From Mobilitalea sp. (GTDB lineage Bacteria > Bacillota_A > Clostridia > Lachnospirales > Lachnospiraceae), in the NCBI GenBank assembly GCA_029974875.1, contig JARKQP010000100.1:1-28610 (forward strand): a stretch of 28,610 bases of DNA. The letters are read 5' to 3'. Both the position numbers and the translations under genes were made by a program. Below the pieces are notes generated by a model. The model was given only the letters and a program-made list of their open reading frames with translations. It made no database searches and was not told the DNA's origin. The stretch's first letter is position 1. Each line of letters starts with the position of its first letter. Below, one piece after another: positions 14,292 to 20,978 of this stretch.

Positions 14292-14726
14292 TTATATTTC
14301 ATTTCTGCGCTGCCTTATACTTTGTTTTTTATTATCCGTTTCTGCGCAGTCCTTACATATTCCGCTGATTTGTATTTGGTGGTCCTTAATAATAAAGCCT
14401 TCTTCTCCCATGGCATCCTCAAGGGCATGGATTGGACAGGCGGGAAGATCAAAGATTCTTTTACAATCATCACAGATAACGAAATGCTTATGGTCATGAC
14501 GGTCTGCCCTGATCCGGTAAAAAATCTCGTTGTCGTTAAAATGATATTTATCAATAAGATTCTGGCTAAGAAGGGAATCGATATTCCGATATATGGTGGA
14601 CTTTGCTATTTTAGGCAATTGCTGTACCATAAGGGAATATATTTCATTAATGGACAGGGGGCGGTCTGCTTCCTTCATAACAGCCAATAATACCTGCTTT
14701 TGCTTTGTACTTCTTTGGACTTCCAT
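14292..14726 (-). CDS. Fur-family transcriptional regulator
   Basis: A 144-residue metal-dependent regulator. Residues 1-75 form the winged helix (KQKQVLLAVMKEADRPLSIN, then IAKSTIYRNIDSLLSQNLI); the C-terminal half carries a histidine cluster HDHKH at 77-81, and two CxxC pairs, Cys85/Cys88 and Cys124/Cys127, forming the structural zinc site. The pattern does not separate Fur, Zur and PerR; the ligand-rich HDHKHF segment is common to all. Start ATG 14726 has AAAGGAG six bases upstream; an upstream in-frame extension overlapping the preceding gene has no such site. It lies 19 bases downstream of the HAD-GNAT gene on the same strand and is probably co-transcribed. Confidence 0.9.
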   Translation of the reverse strand: MEVQRSTKQKQVLLAVMKEADRPLSINEIYSLMVQQLPKIAKSTIYRNIDSLLSQNLIDKYHFNDNEIFYRIRADRHDHKHFVICDDCKRIFDLPACPIHALEDAMGEEGFIIKDHQIQISGICKDCAETDNKKQSIRQRRNEI

Positions 14727-14745
14727 ACCAGACTCCTTTCGTAGC

Positions 14746-15681
14746 TTACCCGCATTGCAATGGACCTGTGATTTCATATTTATAACAAGCACGCCGGTTT
14801 CTTGAGCAGGTGCCCATCCGCCGCATGCCTACCTGCTCTGCGAGATGGATGGAACGTATATTTTCTTTATCAATGATGGCAACGACCCGGGGAAGCTTTA
14901 ATTTGGAGAAGCAATAGTTTAATACCCCGGTGACAAATTCCCTTGCATAACCGAAGCCTTGGTAAGGCTTTGCAAGTAAATAGCCTAGTTCATATATTTC
15001 CTCAGGGCCGAGCTGTTTATATTCAACTCCGCAACGGCCGACCAGCTGGTTAGTTTCTTTCAGGAAGACACCCCACAGACCAAACCCATAGAAATGATAC
15101 ACATTTTTAATATATGCTTCCTGCTTTTCCTTTTCGGCGGCAAGAGTATCATTAAAATCATCCAGGTATGCCCGTATGGAAGGCTCACTGCAAATAAGGT
15201 AAAGCTCAGGGATATCGCCTACGGATAATTCCCGGATAATAAAGTTGGGGGTAGTGACGACCGTCACAGGCTCCAGATGGTCATATTGGTATACTCTGTT
15301 GATGAAAGAAAAATCAATTTCCTCAAAGCCCTCCACAAGGACAGGAGCTTTATAAAGATCCTGCGGGGGTACATCCGGATTATGATAAGCAATACAGGTT
15401 ACACAGGCGTTCCTGGCGGACATTAATCCGCAATATGTATCGGTAATAGCTACGCATTCCCCAGGATGGACCTGAAGCTGTTGGAGTAAAATGGAATAAG
15501 CGGCAGCCCTGTCGCAGGAAGCGTTGTATGGCCTGTCAGGTATGGAAGCTATATTAGCTGTCTGAAGCCCATTCCCCTGCAAATTGGCCTTTAACTGGTC
15601 AAGATAAGGTATGGGCTCTTGTGTCCGTGAGGCATGGTTATCGGAAATTTCGTTTAAATCAAAGATAACTGCTTTTAGCAA
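14746..15681 (-). CDS. HAD-like/GNAT acetyltransferase fusion protein
   Basis: A 311-residue two-domain protein. Residues 1 to about 125 resemble a beta-phosphoglucomutase-type HAD hydrolase (LKAVIFDLNE, RPYNASCDRAAAYSILLQQL, then GECVAITDTYCGLMSARNA), but the usual FDxDG is FDLNE, so the second catalytic aspartate is lost and the cap region is very short. Residues about 145-305 are a RimJ/RimL-type N-acetyltransferase: FIIRELSVGDIPELY, then ELGYLLAKPYQGFGYA, containing the QxxGxA acetyl-CoA loop. So acetylation is likely the surviving activity; the target is unknown. I start at TTG 15681, eight bases after GGGAGG; a GTG at 15690 directly abuts that site and is less likely. First gene of a two-gene unit with the Fur-family regulator. 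Confidence 0.82.
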   Translation of the reverse strand: MLKAVIFDLNEISDNHASRTQEPIPYLDQLKANLQGNGLQTANIASIPDRPYNASCDRAAAYSILLQQLQVHPGECVAITDTYCGLMSARNACVTCIAYHNPDVPPQDLYKAPVLVEGFEEIDFSFINRVYQYDHLEPVTVVTTPNFIIRELSVGDIPELYLICSEPSIRAYLDDFNDTLAAEKEKQEAYIKNVYHFYGFGLWGVFLKETNQLVGRCGVEYKQLGPEEIYELGYLLAKPYQGFGYAREFVTGVLNYCFSKLKLPRVVAIIDKENIRSIHLAEQVGMRRMGTCSRNRRACYKYEITGPLQCG

Positions 15682-15751
15682 GAATGACACCTCCCTACCT
15701 CGGATCCTTTGTCATGATAATCCTTTAATGGCTTTCTGTTGCCCATGGAAC

Positions 15752-15780
15752 AGTATACAACTTTTTAGCTTTCCTTTCAA
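15752..15780 (-). promoter_or_regulatory. Promoter of the HAD-GNAT/fur-family operon
   Basis: On the minus strand TTGAAA (plus 15775-15780) and TATACT (plus 15752-15757) are 17 bases apart, giving a leader of roughly 65 bases before the HAD-GNAT start. Confidence 0.7.
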
Positions 15781-15796
15781 GCGGACAAGGGCTTAG

Positions 15797-15852
15797 TGTG
15801 AAATGAAGATCATTTCACATCCGGCACCCCGTGGCCTCGCGGCCAAATGATC
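15797..15852. repeat. Intergenic structured element with two alternative stems
   Basis: Three inverted repeats overlap: TGTGAAATG/CATTTCACA (15797-15805, 15811-15819), TGGCC/GGCCA around TCGC (15832-15845), and GATCATTT/AAATGATC (15808-15815, 15845-15852). The first and third share bases, so they cannot form together. The element lies between the CmpB-like gene's terminator and the HAD-GNAT promoter, with no gene of its own in the 304-base gap. Nothing else in 15790-15950 is supported. Confidence 0.6.
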
Positions 15853-15964
15853 GTCAGTGGGATAAAAAAGCTTCCTTACGGAACAGGATTGCAGAGGAGG
15901 TTAGATGTTGATATAATTTAGGAAACATAAGAAGTAATGGGCATGGCTTCTGGCATAAGAAAAA

Positions 15965-15987
15965 AGCGGAAAAAGACGCTCTCCGCT
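15965..15987 (-). terminator. Intrinsic terminator of the CmpB-like gene
   Basis: On the minus strand AGCGGA pairs with TCCGCT and is followed by a run of T. The stem overlaps the stop codon of the gene, an economical but seen arrangement. Confidence 0.65.
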
Positions 15988-16387
15988 ATTTTCTGTTTAA
16001 TACCTGTTCGAAAAAGAGCCCTGCTAGGAACCAGGCAGGAGCGTAATCTAACCGGACAACACCTTTGTAGTTATATTTTGCTTTGCTATAATCCCAGGGA
16101 CATGCATTATATTTTTTTAAGAGAACACCGGTAGTGTACTCGGTCACATAAATTAAAAGGGCATAGACACCTCCTCGAAGCAATGCATTCCTGTTCTTTA
16201 GCTTATTGCAAATAGGATTTAGGCAAGCGGCCATCCCGTAGATTGGAAACATCCATATGGAGGTATGGCAGGATAAGGTTTTGTCTGTACGTGAACGCAG
16301 GGAACCAAGTCCCGTCCACAGACATTCCATACACCAGCCACAAAGGCCGCAGACTAAGAAATTGTTAAAAAAGCAATTTTTTTTCAT
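15986..16387 (-). CDS. Small integral membrane protein, CmpB-like putative ABC transporter permease family
   Basis: A 133-residue membrane protein matching, by pattern, the family called putative ABC transporter permease (ABC_trans_CmpB type): a first helix with CGLCGWCMECLWT, the conserved FPIYGMAA segment near 46-54, a helix GGVYALLIYVTEYTTG near 72-87, then the conserved CPWDYS and a final helix LDYAPAWFLAGLFFEQVL. The family is common in Lachnospiraceae; despite the name, transport is not established. It is shorter than most members. No clear ribosome-binding site precedes ATG 16387, so expression is less sure. Its terminator overlaps its stop. No ABC ATPase gene lies next to it. Confidence 0.75.
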   Translation of the reverse strand: MKKNCFFNNFLVCGLCGWCMECLWTGLGSLRSRTDKTLSCHTSIWMFPIYGMAACLNPICNKLKNRNALLRGGVYALLIYVTEYTTGVLLKKYNACPWDYSKAKYNYKGVVRLDYAPAWFLAGLFFEQVLNRK

Positions 16388-16458
16388 GGCGTTAGTATGT
16401 GCAGAAGCAGGCTTAGTATGCAGGGAGGGCGGAAAAGTATTTCTTAGTTAACACGTTG

Positions 16459-16566
16459 GAAGTATTTGACGTGAAGGAAGTATTTGACGTGAAGGAAATA
16501 TTTGACATGAAGGAAATGTTTGATATGCAGGAAATATTTAATTGCCGAAAACATTTAACCTGCAGG
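16459..16566 (+). repeat. 18-bp tandem repeat upstream of the CYTH gene
   Basis: Units at 16459-16476 and 16477-16494 are identical (GAAGTATTTGACGTGAAG); 16495-16512 and 16513-16530 differ by a few bases, and two further units to about 16566 are degenerate. Because the unit is a multiple of three, a TTG-initiated frame here would encode a repeated EVFDVK-like hexapeptide running to 16653, but it has no ribosome-binding site and overlaps the CYTH start. Each of the first three units carries TTTGAC, resembling a -35 box. Confidence 0.85.
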
Positions 16567-16582
16567 AAACATGTCAGGTTCA

Positions 16583-16610
16583 TTGTAGAAAAATCTTTTT
16601 ATCATATTAA
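16583..16610 (+). promoter_or_regulatory. Possible promoter of the CYTH gene
   Basis: TTGTAG (16583-16588) and TATTAA (16605-16610) at 16-base spacing are only fair matches to the consensus. They lie between the tandem repeat and the CYTH start. Confidence 0.3.
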
Positions 16611-16630
16611 AATAAGAAAGGAAGAAGATA

Positions 16631-17125
16631 ATGGAAATAGAGAGGAAATATAAGATTATTAAGATACCTGGTGAACTATCCGGTTACCGGCATAAAAAAA
16701 TTGAGCAGGGATATCTGTGCCACAATCCCACGGTCCGGATCCGTAAATCGAATGAGGATTACATCCTAACCTATAAATCAAAAATCGGTATTGAAAAAAA
16801 GAGTGGGAGCAGCGCATTAATTAATAATGAAGTTGAGCTGCCCTTAACGGAGGAAGCGTATCAGGTATTAAGGGCCAAGACAGAGGGAAGAATGGTCTAT
16901 AAAACAAGATATCTGATTCCACTGCAGGAAGGTCTTACGGCAGAGCTGGATATATTTGAGCAGCAGCTTGAGGGACTTGTATTCGTTGAAGTGGAGTTTC
17001 CGGACGAGAAGTCCGCAGATGAATTTATGCCTCCAGACTGGTTTGGTGAGGAATTATCCCAGGATAAGAGATTTTCAAATTATAATCTATCAAAGCTTAC
17101 CGGATTAGAAGAGCTTGACATTTGA
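16631..17125 (+). CDS. CYTH domain protein (putative triphosphatase)
   Basis: A 164-residue single-domain CYTH protein. It begins with the diagnostic ExExK motif (EIERK, residues 2-6), followed by IEQGYLCHNPTVRIRKSNEDYILTYKS with the alternating basic residues (RxRK, TxKxK) that line the triphosphate tunnel, and later LTAELDIFE, VFVEVEFPDEKSADEF and KRFSNYNLS, the acidic metal-binding strands. Bacterial members act on inorganic triphosphate or thiamine triphosphate, some as class IV adenylate cyclases; this sequence does not decide among them. ATG 16631 follows GGAAG. It lies ahead of two very small genes and an HD hydrolase on the same strand. Confidence 0.88.
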   Translation: MEIERKYKIIKIPGELSGYRHKKIEQGYLCHNPTVRIRKSNEDYILTYKSKIGIEKKSGSSALINNEVELPLTEEAYQVLRAKTEGRMVYKTRYLIPLQEGLTAELDIFEQQLEGLVFVEVEFPDEKSADEFMPPDWFGEELSQDKRFSNYNLSKLTGLEELDI

Positions 17126-17204
17126 GAAGGCGAATAGGAAAGCGGGCTTAGTATATACTATTTGGTGTAAAATATTCTATTAATTATAGGAGGGAAGATT
17201 TTTT

Positions 17205-17342
17205 ATGCCGAAGGATAGTCAGCCTGACAATAAACGGGCAAGAGTAAAAAAAGCGAACGGACAGACAACAATTACGGATGAAGAGGCGAAGAATAAAAAT
17301 AGGACGGACAAGAAGCAGTCCACAAAGCATAATGATGTATAA
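17205..17342 (+). CDS. Small basic protein, 45 residues, unknown
   Basis: A 45-codon frame with an AGGAGGG ribosome-binding site (17188-17194) ten bases before ATG 17205. The product is very polar and rich in Lys, Asp, Asn and Gln, with no hydrophobic segment or Cys, so it is probably disordered and cytoplasmic. It ends 16 bases before the next small gene, which again has an AGGAGGG site. A 12-bp palindrome, TAGTATATACTA (17149-17160), lies in its upstream region. No family is recognised. The strong start signal and ordered spacing are the reasons for calling it a gene. Confidence 0.6.
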   Translation: MPKDSQPDNKRARVKKANGQTTITDEEAKNKNRTDKKQSTKHNDV

Positions 17343-17358
17343 ACAGGAGGGACAGTAA

Positions 17359-17538
17359 ATGGCAAAGGCTGGTATGAGAAGACCGGATGTAGAGGAGCCA
17401 CATGGAACCGAAGGCTCCCAGAGAATGCATTTATCGAAAAATGATGCGCCCCCGGTTCCTGAGATCCAGGGAAAGGCAAAAGCAGGACATGAAAAGGCCA
17501 ATCCCTATGAAAAGCCCACCCATAAACCAAAGGGCTGA
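17359..17538 (+). CDS. Small proline-, lysine-rich protein, 59 residues, unknown
   Basis: A 59-codon frame with AGGAGGG (17346-17351 region) seven to eight bases before ATG 17359. It begins MAKAGMRRPDVEEPHGTEGS, continues with HLSKNDAPPVPEIQGKAKAG and ends with Lys/Pro-rich sequence. It is hydrophilic, without membrane segment or Cys, and looks disordered. Similar short proteins occur, as far as I recall, in other Lachnospiraceae, but I cannot confirm it here. The HD hydrolase gene starts five bases after its stop, so the two are translationally close and surely co-transcribed. Confidence 0.65.
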   Translation: MAKAGMRRPDVEEPHGTEGSQRMHLSKNDAPPVPEIQGKAKAGHEKANPYEKPTHKPKG

Positions 17539-17543
17539 TAATT

Positions 17544-18179
17544 ATGGAAACAGGAAATGAATTATTTAATGCCATAGCGAAACACCTGATGGCTGATGAA
17601 AAGCCCTCCGATTACCTAAACCAGCTGTTTGATGCGGAGGGCTTCAAGCAATGGCCCTTTTCTATGTTAAGGAGGCTAAAGGAGACAAAACAGTCAAAAA
17701 TCCACCATCCGGAGGGTGATGTCTGGAACCATACCATGCTGGTATTGGATGAAGCTGCAGGAGTACAAAAGGACAGCAGCGATCCAAGGGCATTTATGTG
17801 GGCGGCACTGCTGCATGATATAGGAAAACCGGATACAACCAGGATAAAAGGAGAAAAAATAACCGCCTACAACCATGATAGTGTGGGAGCAGGCTTGGCT
17901 AAAGAATTTCTGGGGGCGTTCACATCGGAACAGGATTTCATTGCAAAGGTGTCCCTATTGATTAAATATCATATGCACATGCTTTATGTTCTGAAAAATC
18001 TGCCTTTCAGTGACAAAAAGGGACTAATTTCAAGCGTTGACATTAATGATATAGCCTTATTAGGGCTTTGTGACCGGTTAGGGCGGAAGGCTGTTAACCG
18101 TGATGAGGTTACGGAGGAATACCGGAGGTTTTATTCCTTACTGGAAGCTATGAAAAAAGAGCATGAAGAGAAATTGTAA
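17544..18179 (+). CDS. HD domain phosphohydrolase
   Basis: A 211-residue metal-dependent phosphohydrolase. Metal ligands are visible: His63 in VWNHTMLVLDEA, the His91-Asp92 pair in ALLHDIGKPDTT, and His111-Asp112 in AYNHDSVGAG, with a later Asp in the helix after the SSVDINDIALLGLCDRLGRK segment. The spacing resembles the HD part of bacterial CCA-adding enzymes and multifunctional tRNA-related HD proteins rather than HD-GYP. No nucleotidyltransferase domain is attached. ATG 17544 has AAAGGG nine bases upstream, within the end of the previous small gene. Substrate is unknown; nucleotides or phosphorylated RNA ends are possible. Confidence 0.85.
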   Translation: METGNELFNAIAKHLMADEKPSDYLNQLFDAEGFKQWPFSMLRRLKETKQSKIHHPEGDVWNHTMLVLDEAAGVQKDSSDPRAFMWAALLHDIGKPDTTRIKGEKITAYNHDSVGAGLAKEFLGAFTSEQDFIAKVSLLIKYHMHMLYVLKNLPFSDKKGLISSVDINDIALLGLCDRLGRKAVNRDEVTEEYRRFYSLLEAMKKEHEEKL

Positions 18180-18211
18180 AAAAGGGTAAGATGATACATC
18201 CATAAGATCTG

Positions 18212-18312
18212 GGGGGCGTATCCAATGGCGGTTGTAGGCTGATAAATCCAAAAATGTATAATAAAAGCATTTCGGATATAATTCTACAAGGAATTCCTTG
18301 GTATACGCCCCC
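18212..18312. repeat. Nested inverted-repeat element with GGGGGCGTAT ends
   Basis: GGGGGCGTATCCA (18212-18224) is the complement of TGGTATACGCCCCC (18299-18312) with a single inserted base. Inside are TTGTAG/CTACAA (18232-18237, 18284-18289) and ATCC/GGAT (18246-18249, 18274-18277), all properly nested, so the 101 bases could form one long hairpin. It may be a short non-coding mobile element (MITE-like) or a structured RNA; it contains no gene and no T-run follows. Confidence 0.65.
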
Positions 18313-18351
18313 TTCACAAAAAATTAACTGGATTTTTTAGAGTATGTACCG

Positions 18352-18357
18352 TATAAT
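18352..18357 (+). promoter_or_regulatory. Probable -10 box of nfnA
   Basis: TATAAT 60 bases upstream of the chosen nfnA start; the -35 position (TGGATT, 18329-18334) is a weak match. Confidence 0.4.
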
Positions 18358-18417
18358 GAGAAGACAATGTTTAAAGTTATATCAGTAATTTTATCAAAAA
18401 GAAAGAGGTTTAATCGA

Positions 18418-19344
18418 ATGGCAGGAAATTATAGTTACACTATCACGAAAAAGGAACAGCTTTCAAATGCTATTTACCTGATGGACGTAGAATCGCCCAG
18501 AGTAGCTAAAAATTGCTACCCCGGACAATTTGTCATTGTAAAGATGGACGAAAAGGGCGAAAGAGTTCCTTTTACTATATGTGATTACGACAGGGAAGCC
18601 GGGACGGTAACGATTGTATTCCAGGCGCTTGGGTCATCGACACAATTAATGGCCCAATATGAAGAGGGAGAGGCATTCCGTGATTTTACAGGCCCTCTGG
18701 GACACAGGTCCGAATTAATTGACATGCCCCGCGAAGAATTGTCCAAGCTGAAGATTTTATTTGTCGCAGGAGGTGTGGGAGCCGCACCTGTATATCCCCA
18801 GGTGAAATGGATGAAGGAAAACGGCTATGATGTGGACTGTATCATTGGTGCGAGGAATAAAGACCTGATTATTCTGGAAGATAGAATGAAAGAGATGGTA
18901 GGAAACCTTTACATAGCAACGGACGACGGGTCCTATGGCTTTAAAGGAAATGTGAATGATTGCATCAAGGATTTAGTAAATAACCAGGGAAAGCAGTATG
19001 ACCTGGTCATTGCAATCGGCCCAATGATCATGATGAAATTTGTATGCATCCTTACAAAGGAATTAGGAATTAAAACGATTGTGAGCATGAATCCGGTTAT
19101 GGTTGACGGTACAGGAATGTGCGGAGCCTGCCGGTTGACCTTAGGGAATGAAGTTAAATTTGCCTGTGTGGATGGACCTGAGTTTGACGGGCATCTCGTT
19201 AATTTTGACGAAGCAATGAAAAGGCTTCAGATGTATAAGACAGAAGAGGGGAAAGTGACACTCCGCCAGAAGGAAGGGGCTACCCATCACCATCCGGGCT
19301 GTGAATGTCATGATGAGGGAGAAGGAGAAGTTTCTAAGAAATGA
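18418..19344 (+). CDS. nfnA: NADH-dependent ferredoxin:NADP+ oxidoreductase subunit A (ferredoxin-NADP reductase-like)
   Basis: The 308-residue FAD and [2Fe-2S] subunit of NfnAB, which reversibly couples reduced ferredoxin and NADH to NADPH formation by electron bifurcation. It has the flavin motif RVPFTICDYD, the nucleotide motif VAGGVGAAPVYP, and the C-terminal cluster site with Cys235, Cys238 and Cys250 plus Asp230 in DGTGMCGACR; three Cys plus one Asp is the known NfnA ligation, differing from PyrK. An extra tail (289-308) reads THHHPGCECHDEGEGE before VSKK, possibly metal-binding. I chose ATG 18418 (MAGNYSYTITKKEQL), with AAAGAGG nine bases upstream; an in-frame ATG at 18367 lacks a site and would lie at the transcription start. 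nfnB follows after 209 bases. Confidence 0.9.
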   Translation: MAGNYSYTITKKEQLSNAIYLMDVESPRVAKNCYPGQFVIVKMDEKGERVPFTICDYDREAGTVTIVFQALGSSTQLMAQYEEGEAFRDFTGPLGHRSELIDMPREELSKLKILFVAGGVGAAPVYPQVKWMKENGYDVDCIIGARNKDLIILEDRMKEMVGNLYIATDDGSYGFKGNVNDCIKDLVNNQGKQYDLVIAIGPMIMMKFVCILTKELGIKTIVSMNPVMVDGTGMCGACRLTLGNEVKFACVDGPEFDGHLVNFDEAMKRLQMYKTEEGKVTLRQKEGATHHHPGCECHDEGEGEVSKK

Positions 19345-19402
19345 GAATACCATTTCTAAGTCCCGCATTGGCAAGAGGAAAGACAATCGGACTATCAGAT
19401 AA

Positions 19403-19514
19403 AGCGGCAGTGCAGCCGCTGTGTTATGTTGCGCCCGCATAGGAATGCAGCACGGCGAGGGTTTACAAAAGCATTTGCAGCCGCAAGGTGTTATGCGCCC
19501 ATGTAAGAATGCAG
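19403..19514 (+). repeat. Imperfect direct repeats between nfnA and nfnB
   Basis: Two copies of a GCAGCCGC...GTGTTAT...GCGCCC...GAATGCAG unit occur at 19412-19450 and 19477-19514 with small gaps between them. A hairpin AGCGGC/GCCGCT (19403-19408, 19415-19420) overlaps the first copy. The 209-base gap is unusual for two subunits of one enzyme and otherwise holds no gene. Confidence 0.7.
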
Positions 19515-19553
19515 TATATGGATTGGAATAGATATAGTTTAGGAGGAACAGAA

Positions 19554-20939
19554 ATGGACGTTTTAAAGAAGGTTCCGGTTAGGGAGCAGGATCCAAAAGT
19601 CCGTGCGACTAACTTTGAGGAAGTTTGTTATGGTTATAATTTAGAGGAGGCGATGGAAGAGGCTTCCCGCTGTATTCAATGTAAGAATCCAAAATGTGTT
19701 CAGGGATGTCCGGTATTCATCGATATCCCGGGCTTTATTAAAGAGGTTACTAACAATGATGTAGAAACCGCATTCCAGGTAATCAGCAAATATTCAGCGT
19801 TACCGGCTGTCTGCGGACGTGTATGCCCACAGGAATCTCAGTGTGAGGAAAGATGTATCAGAGGAATCAAGGGTGAGCCGGTTGCTATCGGTAAACTGGA
19901 GCGCTTTGTAGCTGATTGGGCTAGGGAACACAACATTAAGCCGGAGCCTCCAAAGGAGAGGAACGGCAGGAAGGTTGCCGTAATCGGTGCCGGCCCTGCA
20001 GGACTTACCTGTGCCGGAGATTTGGCAAAAATGGGTTATGATGTGACAATTTTTGAGGCGCTTCATGAGCCGGGCGGTGTACTCGTATATGGTATTCCGG
20101 AATTCAGGCTTCCAAAAGAGACAGTAGTGAAAAAAGAGATTGAGAATGTCATCTCCCTTGGAGTTAAAATTGAAACCAATGTCGTAATCGGAAAATCCAC
20201 CACAATCGATGAATTGATGGAGGAGGAAGGCTTTGACGCAGTATTTATCGGCTCAGGAGCAGGACTTCCCAAATTCATGGGTATTCCGGGAGAAAACGCT
20301 AACGGCGTATTTTCAGCTAACGAATATCTGACACGCAGCAACCTGATGAAGGCCTTTGACAAGGAATATGATACTCCTATCATTGCCGGCAAGAAGGTCG
20401 GTGTTGTAGGCGGCGGTAATGTTGCCATGGATGCGGCAAGGACAGCCTTAAGACTGGGTGCTGAGGTATATATCGTATACCGCCGTGGTGAAGAGGAGCT
20501 GCCTGCCCGTGTGGAGGAAGTGCACCATGCAAAAGAGGAAGGCATCATCTTTAAGCTGCTGACCAACCCTAAGGAAATTCTTGTGAATGAGAACGGATGG
20601 GTATCCGGTATGCGTTGCGTAGAGATGGAGCTTGGTGAGCCGGATGCATCCGGCAGAAGAAGACCGGTAGAAAAGCCGGATTCAGAGTTTGTTCTGGAGC
20701 TGGACACTGTTATTATGTCACTTGGTACAAGCCCTAACCCGTTAATCTCATCAACGACCAAGGGACTTGAAACAAACAAGTATAAATGTATCGTTGCGGA
20801 TGAAGAGACTGGCTTAACCTCAAGGGAAGGTGTATTTGCCGGTGGAGATGCGGTAACAGGGGCAGCGACCGTAATTCTTGCTATGGGGGCAGGAAAAGCT
20901 GCAGCTGTGGGGATTGATAAATACTTAAAATCAAAATAA
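19554..20939 (+). CDS. nfnB: NfnB / NADPH-dependent glutamate synthase small subunit-like protein
   Basis: A 461-residue protein of the glutamate synthase small-chain type, often annotated gltA, but here the large subunit of NfnAB given its neighbour. N-terminal Cys40, Cys43, Cys48, Cys52 and Cys87, Cys91, Cys97, Cys101 supply two [4Fe-4S] sites (CIQCKNPKCVQGC and CGRVCPQESQCEERC). Then follow the FAD motif IGAGPAGLTCAGDLAKMG, the helix pattern GIPEFRLPKE, the NAD(P) motif VGGGNVAMDAARTALRLG, YRRGEEELPAR, and the closing FAGGDAVTGAATVILAMGAG. ATG 19554 follows AGGAGGAAC. An antisense frame of 337 codons crosses it but is a shadow. Confidence 0.93.
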   Translation: MDVLKKVPVREQDPKVRATNFEEVCYGYNLEEAMEEASRCIQCKNPKCVQGCPVFIDIPGFIKEVTNNDVETAFQVISKYSALPAVCGRVCPQESQCEERCIRGIKGEPVAIGKLERFVADWAREHNIKPEPPKERNGRKVAVIGAGPAGLTCAGDLAKMGYDVTIFEALHEPGGVLVYGIPEFRLPKETVVKKEIENVISLGVKIETNVVIGKSTTIDELMEEEGFDAVFIGSGAGLPKFMGIPGENANGVFSANEYLTRSNLMKAFDKEYDTPIIAGKKVGVVGGGNVAMDAARTALRLGAEVYIVYRRGEEELPARVEEVHHAKEEGIIFKLLTNPKEILVNENGWVSGMRCVEMELGEPDASGRRRPVEKPDSEFVLELDTVIMSLGTSPNPLISSTTKGLETNKYKCIVADEETGLTSREGVFAGGDAVTGAATVILAMGAGKAAAVGIDKYLKSK

Positions 20940-20978
20940 CGAAAGAGATACGTAAGGGGGAAACGTATTGGAGGACTT

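Noticed and set aside
15904..15924. AGGAGG followed by ATG
   Set aside because: The frame stops after three codons.
16459..16566. CRISPR-like array
   Set aside because: Units are directly adjacent with no spacers and only 18 bases long; no cas genes are present.
16456..16653. TTG-initiated 65-residue protein with EVFDVK repeats
   Set aside because: No ribosome-binding site, frame arises from the 18-bp tandem repeat, and it overlaps the well-supported CYTH start.
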